DNA of 64,000 bases, taken from positions 558,001 through 622,000 of the forward strand of contig CAXXKP010000001.1 of NCBI GenBank assembly GCA_963663665.2, written 5' to 3'. The DNA is from SABI01 sp963663665 (GTDB lineage: Bacteria; Spirochaetota; Spirochaetia; Sphaerochaetales; Sphaerochaetaceae). The notes under the pieces were generated by a model. That model searched no databases and had not been told where the DNA came from. It saw nothing but the letters and a program-made list of their open reading frames with translations. Positions 36,247 to 49,629 of the stretch are shown piece by piece (the first letter of the stretch is position 1; each line of letters starts with the position of its first letter). Made by a program: the position numbers and the translations under genes.

Positions 36247-37680
36247 TTGATTATATGGATAATTATTTCATTTCTTTCAATTGTGTTATCTATTCTCTTC
36301 ATTGCCATTGCAAGAACACTTTTTATCATTCACCAAAAAAAAGGGAAAAAAAGCTCTTTTTATCAAATTAGTTCTGATACAAACACAAAAGATGCTAGTG
36401 TACATTTAGCAAAGGCCACTACATTCAAAACTGTTATCACAAACGAGTCGGCATTTTTTGATTTTCAAAATTATTTACGACTAACCTACCCTTTAGTACA
36501 TTCTTCTCTAAAACAGGTATATTGTGATACGCAGAATCTTGTGTTTATCTATGAAGGAAGTGATAAATCTCTCCTACCAGGTCTTCTTATTGCACATCAA
36601 GATGTAGTTCCAGCAGATGATGAAGGGTGGATCCATCCTCCTTATCAAGGAGATATCAAAGACGGATTCATTTATGGCAGAGGAAGTTTTGATGATAAAG
36701 GATCATTAATAGCTATATTTGAAGCGGTAGAACAGCTATTACAAGAGCAGTTCATCCCTAAAAGAACATGGTATTTAGCATTTGGATGTGATGAGGAAAC
36801 TCGGGGTGAAAAAGGCGCAGCTCTATTAGCAGCGAGAATGGAGAAAGAAAATATCCATTTTAGTGTAGTCCTCGATGAAGGTGGAGCCGTTGTGAATGGA
36901 TTTTTCAAAGCGATTAAAGATCCAATTGCAGCTATAGGCTTATGTGAAAAGGGGAATGTTCATGTTCAATTAGAGTCTTTCGTTGAAGGAGGACATTCAT
37001 CAACACCAAAAAACCCAACTTCTGTTGCTACCCTAGCTAAAGAAATTGCTTATATTGAATACCACCCTCTTAAAGCACGCCTCACCTTACCTATTAAGGA
37101 GATGCTCTATAACTTAGGAATACATTCACCTTTCTCTTTTGCTTTCATATTACTCAATACATGGTTATTCAAGCCAATCATATTCTCTATTTTCAAGAAA
37201 AATCCAACAATGAACGCTCTCATACGATCCACTGTTGCAGTGACAATGACTAAAGGGAGTGATGCTGCGAATATCATACCTACTAAAGCAAGTGCAGTAT
37301 TAAATATTCGGTTACTTCCTGATGAGAATGTAGAAGCTATTATTCAAAAGTATAAAAAACGTGGTGGTATAACGTATCAGGTATTGCATCAAAACCAATC
37401 CTCTAGAATCAGCAGAACAGATAACAAAGAATTTGCACATCTAAAAACTACGATTTCTTCAGTTTTTCCACGTACAATCATCACCCCTTATATTATGACT
37501 GGCGGATCTGATGCTCTCCATTATGAGCGTGTTTGTGATAATGTATATCGATTCACTCCTGCTCTTATGGATAATGACGAACTAAGTCGAATGCATAATA
37601 TAAATGAGAGATTCAGTATTAAGAATCTCTCATTTGCTATTTCATTTTATAAAACTTTTATAACTCAAGATAGTTTTTAG
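36247..37680 (+). CDS. M20 family metallopeptidase with N-terminal membrane helix
   Basis: 477 residues, starting at TTG (36247) with GGGAG six bases upstream; no ATG is available in the conserved N-terminus. A membrane helix (about 1-25) is followed by the M20 fold: metal ligands in AHQDVVPADDEGW, GRGSFDDKG and DEETRGEKGAA, a dimerisation insert, and a late GGSDALHYERV. It resembles carboxypeptidase S-like enzymes (CPS1, PM20D1). Substrate unknown. Last four bases overlap the convergent argF. Confidence 0.85.
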   Translation: MIIWIIISFLSIVLSILFIAIARTLFIIHQKKGKKSSFYQISSDTNTKDASVHLAKATTFKTVITNESAFFDFQNYLRLTYPLVHSSLKQVYCDTQNLVFIYEGSDKSLLPGLLIAHQDVVPADDEGWIHPPYQGDIKDGFIYGRGSFDDKGSLIAIFEAVEQLLQEQFIPKRTWYLAFGCDEETRGEKGAALLAARMEKENIHFSVVLDEGGAVVNGFFKAIKDPIAAIGLCEKGNVHVQLESFVEGGHSSTPKNPTSVATLAKEIAYIEYHPLKARLTLPIKEMLYNLGIHSPFSFAFILLNTWLFKPIIFSIFKKNPTMNALIRSTVAVTMTKGSDAANIIPTKASAVLNIRLLPDENVEAIIQKYKKRGGITYQVLHQNQSSRISRTDNKEFAHLKTTISSVFPRTIITPYIMTGGSDALHYERVCDNVYRFTPALMDNDELSRMHNINERFSIKNLSFAISFYKTFITQDSF

Positions 37681-38669
37681 AACACATCACTCATTGTTGC
37701 AACCAATATAGCTTTAATAGTATGCATTCTGTTCTCAGCCTCATCAAAGACAATGGAGTGTTTACCTCTGAACACTTCATCACTCACTTCCATTTCATCT
37801 AGACCATATTTCTCTTTTACATCTTTTGCCACAGTTGTTTCTATATCGTGGAATGCAGGTAGACAATGTTGGAACAATACATCACTGTTTCCAGTAGCAT
37901 CAATAAGAGCTTGATCTACTTTATATGGGGTAAGGAGATTAATCCTTTGCTCCATCTTATCTTCTTCACCCATAGAGACCCAAACATCTGTATAAATAAC
38001 GTCTGCATTCTTTACTGCTTCTTTTGGATCAATTATTATTTCAATTTTTCCATTGGATTTTTTTAGATCTAGTTGCAAAGAATTAAGAAATGCTTCAGAT
38101 GGATAAAGTTCTTTAGGAGTAGATACAACAAAGTGCATACCGACTTTGCTTGCTCCGATCATCAGAGCATTAGCCATATTGTTTCTGCCATCTCCAACGT
38201 ACACCATCTTAATCTTATCAAGCGGTTTTTTAGAGTGTTCTCTAATTGTCATGAAATCGGCTAAGACTTGGGTAGGATGATCAACATCGGTAAGACCATT
38301 ATATACAGGAATCCCAGAAAAATGTGCGAGTTGTTCAACGAGTTCTTGGCTACTACCACGGTATTGAAGGCCATCATAGTAACGACCTAATACTTTAGCT
38401 GTGTCTTCGATTGATTCCTTTTTCCCCATCTGAGAATTTGTTAAAAAGGTAACTTGCCCCCCTTCATCAAAAGCTGCTACTTCAAAAGCACAACGTGTTC
38501 TTGTTGAAGGTTTGTCAAAAATAAGTACAATATTCTTATTCTCAAGAAGTTTTTCTTTTTGTTTTGTAAGTTTTTTTGCTTTCAAAGTATCGGCTAGATC
38601 GAGTAAAAAAAGTATTTCTTCTTTGCTAAAATCTTTTAAGGTTAGTAAGCTTCTTCCTTTTAAATCCAT
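37677..38669 (-). CDS. argF: Ornithine carbamoyltransferase
   Basis: 330 residues from the second ATG, MDLKGRSLLTLKDF, because AGGAG lies eight bases upstream; the first ATG, two codons earlier, is too close. Carbamoyl-phosphate site PSTRTR, HPTQVLADFMTI, and the ornithine/Cys loop HCLPAFHD are intact, which excludes aspartate carbamoyltransferase. It catalyses ornithine plus carbamoyl phosphate to citrulline. No other arginine genes are adjacent, so anabolic versus catabolic use (with arginine deiminase elsewhere) is open. Confidence 0.95.
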   Translation of the reverse strand: MDLKGRSLLTLKDFSKEEILFLLDLADTLKAKKLTKQKEKLLENKNIVLIFDKPSTRTRCAFEVAAFDEGGQVTFLTNSQMGKKESIEDTAKVLGRYYDGLQYRGSSQELVEQLAHFSGIPVYNGLTDVDHPTQVLADFMTIREHSKKPLDKIKMVYVGDGRNNMANALMIGASKVGMHFVVSTPKELYPSEAFLNSLQLDLKKSNGKIEIIIDPKEAVKNADVIYTDVWVSMGEEDKMEQRINLLTPYKVDQALIDATGNSDVLFQHCLPAFHDIETTVAKDVKEKYGLDEMEVSDEVFRGKHSIVFDEAENRMHTIKAILVATMSDVF

Positions 38670-38973
38670 TTCCATCGCTCCTCTCTCTGTAATACAAGTG
38701 TGTTTGTTTACAATCTCACGAAATCTCTCTTATCATTCTCAAGAGAGAATATTTCAATATATCCATAAGATAGGTGTAATATGCCATTAATACGATAATT
38801 CCTGCAAGAGTAAATCACTATCTGCGAGCGGAATCAACGGAAAAACATATTGTATGAATAGTTATTTCATTCTATAAAACAAAGGAGACACTTTCTGTGG
38901 TATCAGTCACTATATACGTATAGCTCCTTCTACCCAAAAGAGTGTCTCCCCAAACTATGTAATCTAGTATCTT
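38670..38973 (-). other. argF leader and metQ downstream region, no gene
   Basis: About 300 bases without a supported gene. On the minus strand the argF leader has an eight-pair hairpin TCTCTCTT/AAGAGAGA (38724-38748). A weak promoter (TTGCAG, 18 bases, CATATT) lies further upstream. The left-hand portion holds the terminator of the met operon. No clear ARG box was found. Confidence 0.5.
38884..38949 (-). terminator. Terminator of metNIQ
   Basis: Long hairpin with outer stem GGAGACACT/AGTGTCTCC (38941-38949 with 38884-38892), an inner CTATA/TATAG stem, and a following TTTGTTTT on the minus strand, about 25 bases after the metQ stop. Confidence 0.7.
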
Positions 38974-39780
38974 TTAGAATACTACTACAACTTCTCCATT
39001 AGGATAGGTTGAAGCAACATAATCTTTAATAGTATCGCTTTGTAGAGCTGCTACTAAAGCTTTTATTGCTTTATTATTCTCGTTACCAGCTTTCACAGCG
39101 ATTACATTAACGTATGGTGAATCCGACCCTTCAATTACAAGACCATCAACATTAGCTTTAAGACCTGCAGGAATAGCATAGTTCCCATTAATGACAGCAG
39201 CATCAACATCAGCGAGTACTCGTGGAAGTGAAGCAGCTTCTATTTCTCGGAATTTTAGATTGTGTGGATTTGCTATAATATCCAATGGTGTTGCAGTAAT
39301 TCCGGCATTTGCTGATAATGTGATCAAACCTGCACTCTGTAAAAGAAGTAGTGCACGTCCACCATTCGTTGGATCATTAGGAATTGCAATAGATGCATTC
39401 AAAGGAATCGAATCGATTGATTTATACTTTTTAGAATAAAGTGCGATTGGTTCAATATGGATTCCACCAGCATTTACCAAATGGTATCCTTGTTCTTTAT
39501 TAAAAGATTCAAGGTATGGGATGTGTTGGAAAAAGTTTGCATCAATCTGGCCGTCTTCGAGAGCCTTGTTTGGTGTTACATAATCAGTGAACTCAATAAT
39601 CTCTAAATCCACACCTTCACTTTTAAGCTCTTCTTTCACTAAGTTCAAGAAAGCTGCATGTGGTTCAGGAGTTGCTCCTACTTTTAAAGTAGTTGTACTT
39701 TGGGCTTCTTTAGCGCCACTCGCAAACAAAGCCGTTGCAAAAAGCAACACAATCAATGTTAAAACAATAGTTTTTTTCAT
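38974..39780 (-). CDS. metQ: Methionine-binding protein MetQ (NlpA family)
   Basis: 268 residues, periplasmic substrate-binding component of the methionine ABC importer. Signal peptide MKKTIVLTLIVLLFATALFA then SGAKEA. There is no lipobox cysteine, unlike most NlpA/MetQ lipoproteins, and cleavage by signal peptidase I after ALFA is likely. GATPEPHAAFL, DANFFQHIPYLESFN and IPNDPTNGGRALLLLQ are the family blocks. Last gene of metN-metI-metQ. Confidence 0.93.
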   Translation of the reverse strand: MKKTIVLTLIVLLFATALFASGAKEAQSTTTLKVGATPEPHAAFLNLVKEELKSEGVDLEIIEFTDYVTPNKALEDGQIDANFFQHIPYLESFNKEQGYHLVNAGGIHIEPIALYSKKYKSIDSIPLNASIAIPNDPTNGGRALLLLQSAGLITLSANAGITATPLDIIANPHNLKFREIEAASLPRVLADVDAAVINGNYAIPAGLKANVDGLVIEGSDSPYVNVIAVKAGNENNKAIKALVAALQSDTIKDYVASTYPNGEVVVVF

Positions 39781-39830
39781 AATCTATATATCTCCTCAAT
39801 ATTCTCTAATCTGTATGAGAACTTTTTTAA

Positions 39831-40493
39831 TTATCTTTTACCCATCATATGGGCACTAATTTTATTTCCAGCGACCTGCACTACTTCAACAAGAACCAAG
39901 ATAATAATTACAGAGACTGTCATGATATCTCCTCTGAATCGTTGGTATCCATATCGTATAGCAAGATCTCCAAGACCACCACCACCGATTGCTCCAGCCA
40001 TTGCTGAATATCCAATTAGGTTAATGATAGTCAACGTAATTCCAGAAACCAGGCTTGGCATAGCTTCGGGAAGTAATACTTTATAAATAATTTGCCAGGT
40101 TGTAGATCCCATAGCACGGGCGGCTTGAATAACGCCCGGATCCACCTCCTTCAATGCGGTTTCAATAATGCGGGCAACAAAAGGAGCCGCAGCTATTGAT
40201 AAAGGAACGATAGTTGCAACTGTCCCAATACTTGTCCCAACAATAATTCGCGATAATGGAAAAAGAAGAATCATAAGAATAATGAATGGAAAACTCCTTA
40301 ATACATTCACTATTCTTGAAAGAATATTATTCAATAAAGGTTTTGGAATGATCCCACCTTGTTCAACACTTCCCGTTATACATAAAAGGATTCCTAAAGG
40401 GAGGCCTAAAAGAAGAGAGAAAAGAGTTGCAGAACCAACCATCATGAGAGTTTGTAATGTAGAAGTGAGTACAAGTGTTGCCATCTGATTCAT
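39831..40493 (-). CDS. metI: Methionine ABC transporter permease MetI
   Basis: 220 residues with five predicted membrane helices. The EAA-loop text ALKEVDPGVIQAARAMGST docks to MetN, and GYSAMAGAIGGGGLGDLAIRYGYQRF is the conserved MetI ending. Start either ATG 40493 or three codons later. Confidence 0.95.
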   Translation of the reverse strand: MNQMATLVLTSTLQTLMMVGSATLFSLLLGLPLGILLCITGSVEQGGIIPKPLLNNILSRIVNVLRSFPFIILMILLFPLSRIIVGTSIGTVATIVPLSIAAAPFVARIIETALKEVDPGVIQAARAMGSTTWQIIYKVLLPEAMPSLVSGITLTIINLIGYSAMAGAIGGGGLGDLAIRYGYQRFRGDIMTVSVIIILVLVEVVQVAGNKISAHMMGKR

Positions 40494-40496
40494 CTT

Positions 40497-41513
40497 TTAA
40501 ATATCCTCCTCTTCTACAATGATTCCTGATAATTTCAATGCAGCTACTGCCTTTTCAATCTCAGCATGTTCCCCAATAATATCACAAATTAATGTTCCTA
40601 CATCTTCACCACTCACTTCCTGGATACCACCCGCTCGAATATTAAATTCAACATCAAATTTCTTTTGTATTCTAGAAAGTACAGGCTCTCCTGTGAGATT
40701 CCCTCTAAATCTTAGGGTGAATCGCCCCCCTTCATCACTCCATCTGACTAAATCGTTATATTTTGATTCTTGAGTTGGAGCAAGAGGTGCTAGGTTTGCA
40801 AGAAAACCACGAGTAGTAGCACTTTGAGGATTAGCAAATACATCTAATACTGTTCCTTGTTCTACAACTAACCCATCATGCAAGACTGCAACATATTCAC
40901 ATGAATCCCTTACTACCTCCATTTGATGAGTAATCATCACAATGGTAAGATTCATTTTATGTTTTAAATCCTTTAAAAGAGCAAGAATAGACCGAGTAGT
41001 TTCAGGGTCGAGAGCACTAGTAGCTTCATCACAAAAAAGAACATCTGGATGATTAGCAAGAGCTCTTGCAATTGCCACCCTCTGCTTTTGCCCCCCACTT
41101 AATGTACTTACAGGAGCATCTTTTCGCCCAGTAAGTTCAACCAATTCTAAAAGTTCATCAACTCGTTTTTCAATTGTATGTTTATTGACTCCTGCAATCT
41201 CAAGCGGATAGGCTATATTTTCCCCAGCATTTCTAGAACTAAATAAGTTGAAATTCTGAAAAATCATACCAATTTTTCTTCTTTGAGCAATCATTTGTTC
41301 TTTTGGAAGATTATCTACTCTTTTTGAAGCATAGAATATATTACCGTTATCCGGTCCCTCTAAAAGAGAAATGAGGCGAACTAGAGTAGATTTCCCTGCA
41401 CCACTTTTACCTATTATTCCATAAATTGAGTTATCTGGAATTTCTAATGAGATATCATTTACTGCGTGGAGTGTCCCATAGGTTCTCCTAAGTGCTTGTA
41501 ATGATATATCCAT
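40497..41513 (-). CDS. metN: Methionine ABC transporter ATP-binding protein MetN
   Basis: 338 residues. Walker A GKSGAGKST, signature LSGGQKQR, Walker B and catalytic Glu VLFCDEATSALD, H-loop ITHQ, then a C-terminal NIL domain (about 265-338) that binds methionine and inhibits transport in homologues. First gene of the operon, three bases from metI. The promoter and a ribosome-site hairpin lie upstream. No SAM riboswitch is seen. Confidence 0.96.
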   Translation of the reverse strand: MDISLQALRRTYGTLHAVNDISLEIPDNSIYGIIGKSGAGKSTLVRLISLLEGPDNGNIFYASKRVDNLPKEQMIAQRRKIGMIFQNFNLFSSRNAGENIAYPLEIAGVNKHTIEKRVDELLELVELTGRKDAPVSTLSGGQKQRVAIARALANHPDVLFCDEATSALDPETTRSILALLKDLKHKMNLTIVMITHQMEVVRDSCEYVAVLHDGLVVEQGTVLDVFANPQSATTRGFLANLAPLAPTQESKYNDLVRWSDEGGRFTLRFRGNLTGEPVLSRIQKKFDVEFNIRAGGIQEVSGEDVGTLICDIIGEHAEIEKAVAALKLSGIIVEEEDI

Positions 41514-41520
41514 CCGTCAA

Positions 41521-41578
41521 CTCCTTGTGTTAAAGACTAAAGGTAACACATCATAGAATAAAGATTAGAGTATATCAA
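41521..41578 (-). promoter_or_regulatory. Promoter and leader hairpin of metNIQ
   Basis: TTGATA (41573-41578) and TATGAT (41550-41555) with a 17-base spacer on the minus strand. The transcript begins with GTGTTA...TAACAC (41527-41549), a hairpin that ends directly against AAGGAG (41521-41526), ten bases before the metN start. Confidence 0.65.
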
Positions 41579-41779
41579 GGGATTAACAGAATAATTATTG
41601 TACTAAAAAAGGCCATTATTGTAAAAAAGGTATGCTCAAAAATAATTTTATCACATCAAAAAGCTAAATATTCAAAACCCATCTAATCTACGTAGATAAT
41701 ATTTGAATTAATTGTATATCATGATTTATGTATCATATTCACCAATATGGTATAGATTATGAGTTTTGGGCAAAAAAAA

Positions 41780-41892
<113 letters not shown>

Positions 41893-41903
41893 TACTATTA
41901 ATA

Positions 41904-41947
41904 CATTTTATCTCAACTCATAACTACATATGAATAGAGATAAAATG
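41904..41947 (-). repeat. Inverted repeat between the two 5S genes
   Basis: Perfect 11-base arms CATTTTATCTC/GAGATAAAATG enclosing a 22-base centre that can pair further. Probably a processing (RNase III type) hairpin of the rRNA precursor. Confidence 0.6.
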
Positions 41948-41963
41948 AAAAAGACAAAAAAAA

Positions 41964-42078
41964 GGTCCGGCAGCTACCTACTCTCCCGCTTTACAGCAGT
42001 ACCATCGGCGTAGGAGGGCTTGACTTCCGTGTTCGGGATGGGAACGGGTATAACACCTCTGCTATGGCCACCGGACCA
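41964..42078 (-). rRNA. rrf: 5S ribosomal RNA, 23S-proximal copy
   Basis: 115 bases, core CCCGTTCCCATCCCGAACAC, terminal stem GGTCCGGTGGC against GCTGCCGGACC. It is itself followed by T8 on the minus strand (41956-41963), so the distal copy depends on readthrough. Confidence 0.95.
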
Positions 42079-42165
42079 GATTCTCTTTTGTATCATAAGG
42101 GAATTACTCCTTATGAGACTAAGCGAATCTCGAATCCAATATACTTGGGATCGATACAATAATAT

Positions 42166-45142
<2,977 letters not shown>

Positions 45143-45257
45143 ATATTATTCTATCAATCCCTTCGCTATTTTATGTCAAAAATCTAAAATATACTAATTT
45201 GGTTTCCTGAGCTCGGATTATAGCGGTTACACCTTAATCCTCACTAATCAGGACTTA

Positions 45258-45331
45258 TGGGCCTGACAAGACTTGAACTTGTGACCTCTTGCTTATCAGG
45301 CAAGCGCTCTAACCACCTGAGCTACAGGCCC
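45258..45331 (-). tRNA. tRNA-Ile (GAT) in the 16S-23S spacer
   Basis: 74-base cloverleaf. Acceptor GGGCCTG/CAGGCCC, anticodon stem CTTGC/GCAAG with loop CTGATAA (anticodon GAT), T-arm ACAAGTTCAAGTCTTGT, discriminator A. It is the only tRNA in the spacer; tRNA-Ala is absent. Confidence 0.96.
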
Positions 45332-45463
45332 AGACAAATATATCAAAGAAGAGAAGGAATAGAGGTTATGTAAGGGGTATTTGTAGATAGACTTTCACTA
45401 TCTTGGTCAACGACCTATTCGTGTGCTTCGTAGATGTGAGACCTACTCAGCGTACCTTTCTTA

Positions 45464-47008
<1,545 letters not shown>

Positions 47009-47300
47009 TAAGTTCCGGTATAAATACCGGATTTATTTTAACTTTAAGTCTTCCCCTGTCCACTCAATTTACTTATCTCTAAGTAATCAAACTCTAGCTT
47101 TTCTTCTATTCGTTCGTGAATTGACTTGGAAGCCCTTACACTTCCTCAACAACTATATTACTAGTTGCTATATACAATAACCAACAACCTAATTCGGTAA
47201 TCGTTATTGTTCTATTCCTTCCTTCCCTTCTCTTATATCTCTGTCAAAAAACATCGCCTTTCGGCATTTTTCTCGCATCCTCTTATTGAGGCGCTCGACT
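47009..47300 (-). other. rRNA operon leader, no gene
   Basis: About 290 transcribed bases between the rrn promoter and mature 16S. They hold a GCCGAAAGGC hairpin followed by ATGTTTTTT near the promoter and a TCCGGTATTTATACCGGA hairpin just before 16S. No clear boxA was identified. No open frame resembles a known protein. Confidence 0.6.
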
Positions 47301-47330
47301 GTTATACCAGAAATTCAACAAAACTGTCAA
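47301..47330 (-). promoter_or_regulatory. rRNA operon promoter
   Basis: TTGACA (47325-47330) and TATAAC (47301-47306) with an 18-base spacer on the minus strand. The 170 bases between it and pgsA (47331-47500) are AT-rich with no recognisable gene. Confidence 0.75.
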
Positions 47331-47500
47331 GTGTTTAACCTAAGTATTTTATTTATTTCTGAACTCTCAGCTACTCATTAATTTATTTTAATTAATTTGT
47401 TTCGAGGCAACGAGAGGGATACTACCCGTTTTACGCAAATACGTCTAGGGGGTTTTAGAATTTTATTCAAAATTTTGTGAAATTATCGCCATCCATTCTA

Positions 47501-48097
47501 TTATCGTGTCAATCCCGCTAATGCTTTACTCCTATATATTGCTATCAGGTAAGTAATAAAGGAAGTGATTGAAGCTAATGCCGTAATAACAAATAAAACT
47601 AATATTATTGGGTCAATAATTTCTTTCCATCCTTGTACCTCAAGTAAGCGAGAGAATGATACATATAAGATGCCAGCAATCCCGCTAATTGCATACATTA
47701 CAGCCTTGGCCTTTCCCCAGTTATTGGCAGCTACAGCCTTTCCTGTCTTCATCATAAGCATTCTTAAAAAGACAATAGAAAACTCTCTATACATAATAAT
47801 GATAAAAACCCATACAGGCATAACTGATACCGATATTAGACATACAAAATATGTAAGTCTCGCAAGGGTGTCACTAAAAGGATCTAATACCTTTCCCAAA
47901 TCAGTCACAAGATGATATTTCCTTGCAATATATCCATCAGCTAAATCAGAGAGCTCTATAAGTACCCAAAGAATTAACATTAATATAGCTGAAAGAGAAG
48001 AAAGGGAGGGACTTATCCATATAGGCAAGAAAAATGAGACAAAAAATATGGGAGTAAGTATCATTCTCACAACAGTAATCTTATTCGGTATGTTCAC
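47501..48097 (-). CDS. pgsA: CDP-diacylglycerol-glycerol-3-phosphate 3-phosphatidyltransferase
   Basis: 198-residue membrane enzyme making phosphatidylglycerol phosphate. The CDP-alcohol phosphotransferase motif is complete: DG..AR, then G and two Asp in DGYIARKYHLVTDLG and DPFSD. MNIPNKITVVRMILTPIF is the family start, and four or more membrane helices follow. Immediately downstream of the M32 peptidase gene. Confidence 0.93.
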   Translation of the reverse strand: MNIPNKITVVRMILTPIFFVSFFLPIWISPSLSSLSAILMLILWVLIELSDLADGYIARKYHLVTDLGKVLDPFSDTLARLTYFVCLISVSVMPVWVFIIIMYREFSIVFLRMLMMKTGKAVAANNWGKAKAVMYAISGIAGILYVSFSRLLEVQGWKEIIDPIILVLFVITALASITSFITYLIAIYRSKALAGLTR

Positions 48098-48102
48098 TCT
48101 CT

Positions 48103-49617
48103 CTACCTCTCTTTAATATATTTATTCATCAGATAATCTTTGTAATAGATGGGATTAAGAGCTTCCCCTGTGATTTTTTTCAACAAAGGTTTTGGTTCCA
48201 ACATCGCGCCATGAATATACACAGAATCTTTTAAATATTGATGAATAGGAGAGAAATCACCAGAGGCGACAATTTTATCAATATCGATAGAGGTGTTCAT
48301 TGTGTGGTAAATCTGTGCAGCATATAGATTCCCTAAAGCATAGGTTGGAAAGTATCCAAACTCACCCATCGACCAGTGGACGTCCTGAAGGACTCCCTCT
48401 TTATCACTTTTAATCTCAACGCCTAATAAATCTTTCATACCTTTGTTCCATGCTTCTCGTAAGTCTTTAACTTCAAGAGAACCATTCAATAGAGCTCTTT
48501 CAAGGTTAAATCTAAGCATAATATGAAGAGAATAGGTGACCTCATCTGCATCGACCCTAATAGAGGATGGTGAGACTTTGTTCACAGCCTCATAGAACTG
48601 TTTTTCACTAATCCCATCGAGCTGAGTGGGAAATAGTTGTTGGAACTTTGGATAGAAATAGGTCCAAAAAGATCTACTTCGTCCAATCATATTTTCCCAA
48701 AAACGACTTTGACTCTCATGAAAAGCTAAAGATGAAGCGTTTGCAAGAACTGTCCCTTTTAAGGAACCATGAGAAACCCCCATCTCATAGAGGGCATGTC
48801 CACCTTCATGGATTATTGAGTAAAGAGGGCTTGTTACACTTGGTTCACTATAACGGGTAGTGATTCTTATATCATCAGCGCCAAGTGAAATGGTATAAGG
48901 GTGTGTAGAAAGACCTACCTTACCTCTCGAGAAATTAAAACCCATCGATTGCAAGACATCATGAGAGAACTGTTCCAGTTTCTGTTCCCCATAGTGTTGA
49001 TATAAGAAAGAATCTTCTATCTCAACTCTACCTCGAAGACGTTCTAAAATTTGAACTAAATCTCCTTGTAATTGGGTGAATACTTGTTCAACTTCTGATG
49101 TTTTCATTCCAGGTTCAAAATTATCTAACAGAGAATCGTACGGATCATCATCATATCCATACAAATCAGCTTTTTCACGAATTAATGAAATAATCTCTTC
49201 AAGTACTGGTGCATAGAGGGCGAAATCATTCTCACTCCTTGCCTTCACCCATTTCTCATGAGCAAGGCTCATCTTTTGAGAGAAATTTTGGACGAATGAA
49301 GAACTCAATTTCTTTTCTTTACGTAAAGAGTGATATCTAAGACGAATAATTGCTTTCACTTCAGAGGGAAGATCTTCATTTCCATCTTTGTTTTCTTCGC
49401 TAGCTCCTAGGGAATCAAGAATCTCAGCCATCTCATTCCCTGTACTCTTCTCATGAATTTCTCTATCAATGAGCCCTATTTGCTCTGCTCGCTCTTCTTT
49501 TCCTTTTTCACTTGTTGCTTCTTGATCCCACACAAGAACCCCGTTGATATGAGAAAGCAAAACCAATTCTTTATCTAACTTTCTTAAAGCTTTTATTGAA
49601 TTCTCTCTATTCATCAT
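48103..49617 (-). CDS. M32 family metallocarboxypeptidase
   Basis: 504 residues, the Taq-carboxypeptidase family. Metal site H270-E-G-G-H274 in IHEGGHALYEMG and the family-specific HESQSRFWENMIGRS downstream. Cytoplasmic, no signal peptide. Removes C-terminal residues from peptides. Two consecutive ATG codons make the start uncertain by one residue. Same strand as thrS, with a 12-base gap. Confidence 0.95.
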   Translation of the reverse strand: MMNRENSIKALRKLDKELVLLSHINGVLVWDQEATSEKGKEERAEQIGLIDREIHEKSTGNEMAEILDSLGASEENKDGNEDLPSEVKAIIRLRYHSLRKEKKLSSSFVQNFSQKMSLAHEKWVKARSENDFALYAPVLEEIISLIREKADLYGYDDDPYDSLLDNFEPGMKTSEVEQVFTQLQGDLVQILERLRGRVEIEDSFLYQHYGEQKLEQFSHDVLQSMGFNFSRGKVGLSTHPYTISLGADDIRITTRYSEPSVTSPLYSIIHEGGHALYEMGVSHGSLKGTVLANASSLAFHESQSRFWENMIGRSRSFWTYFYPKFQQLFPTQLDGISEKQFYEAVNKVSPSSIRVDADEVTYSLHIMLRFNLERALLNGSLEVKDLREAWNKGMKDLLGVEIKSDKEGVLQDVHWSMGEFGYFPTYALGNLYAAQIYHTMNTSIDIDKIVASGDFSPIHQYLKDSVYIHGAMLEPKPLLKKITGEALNPIYYKDYLMNKYIKER

Positions 49618-49629
49618 TTTTTCTCTCTT

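Noticed and set aside
41579..41779. Search for a SAM riboswitch upstream of metNIQ
   Set aside because: The region is AT-rich with no multi-stem SAM architecture, and the promoter lies within 60 bases of metN.
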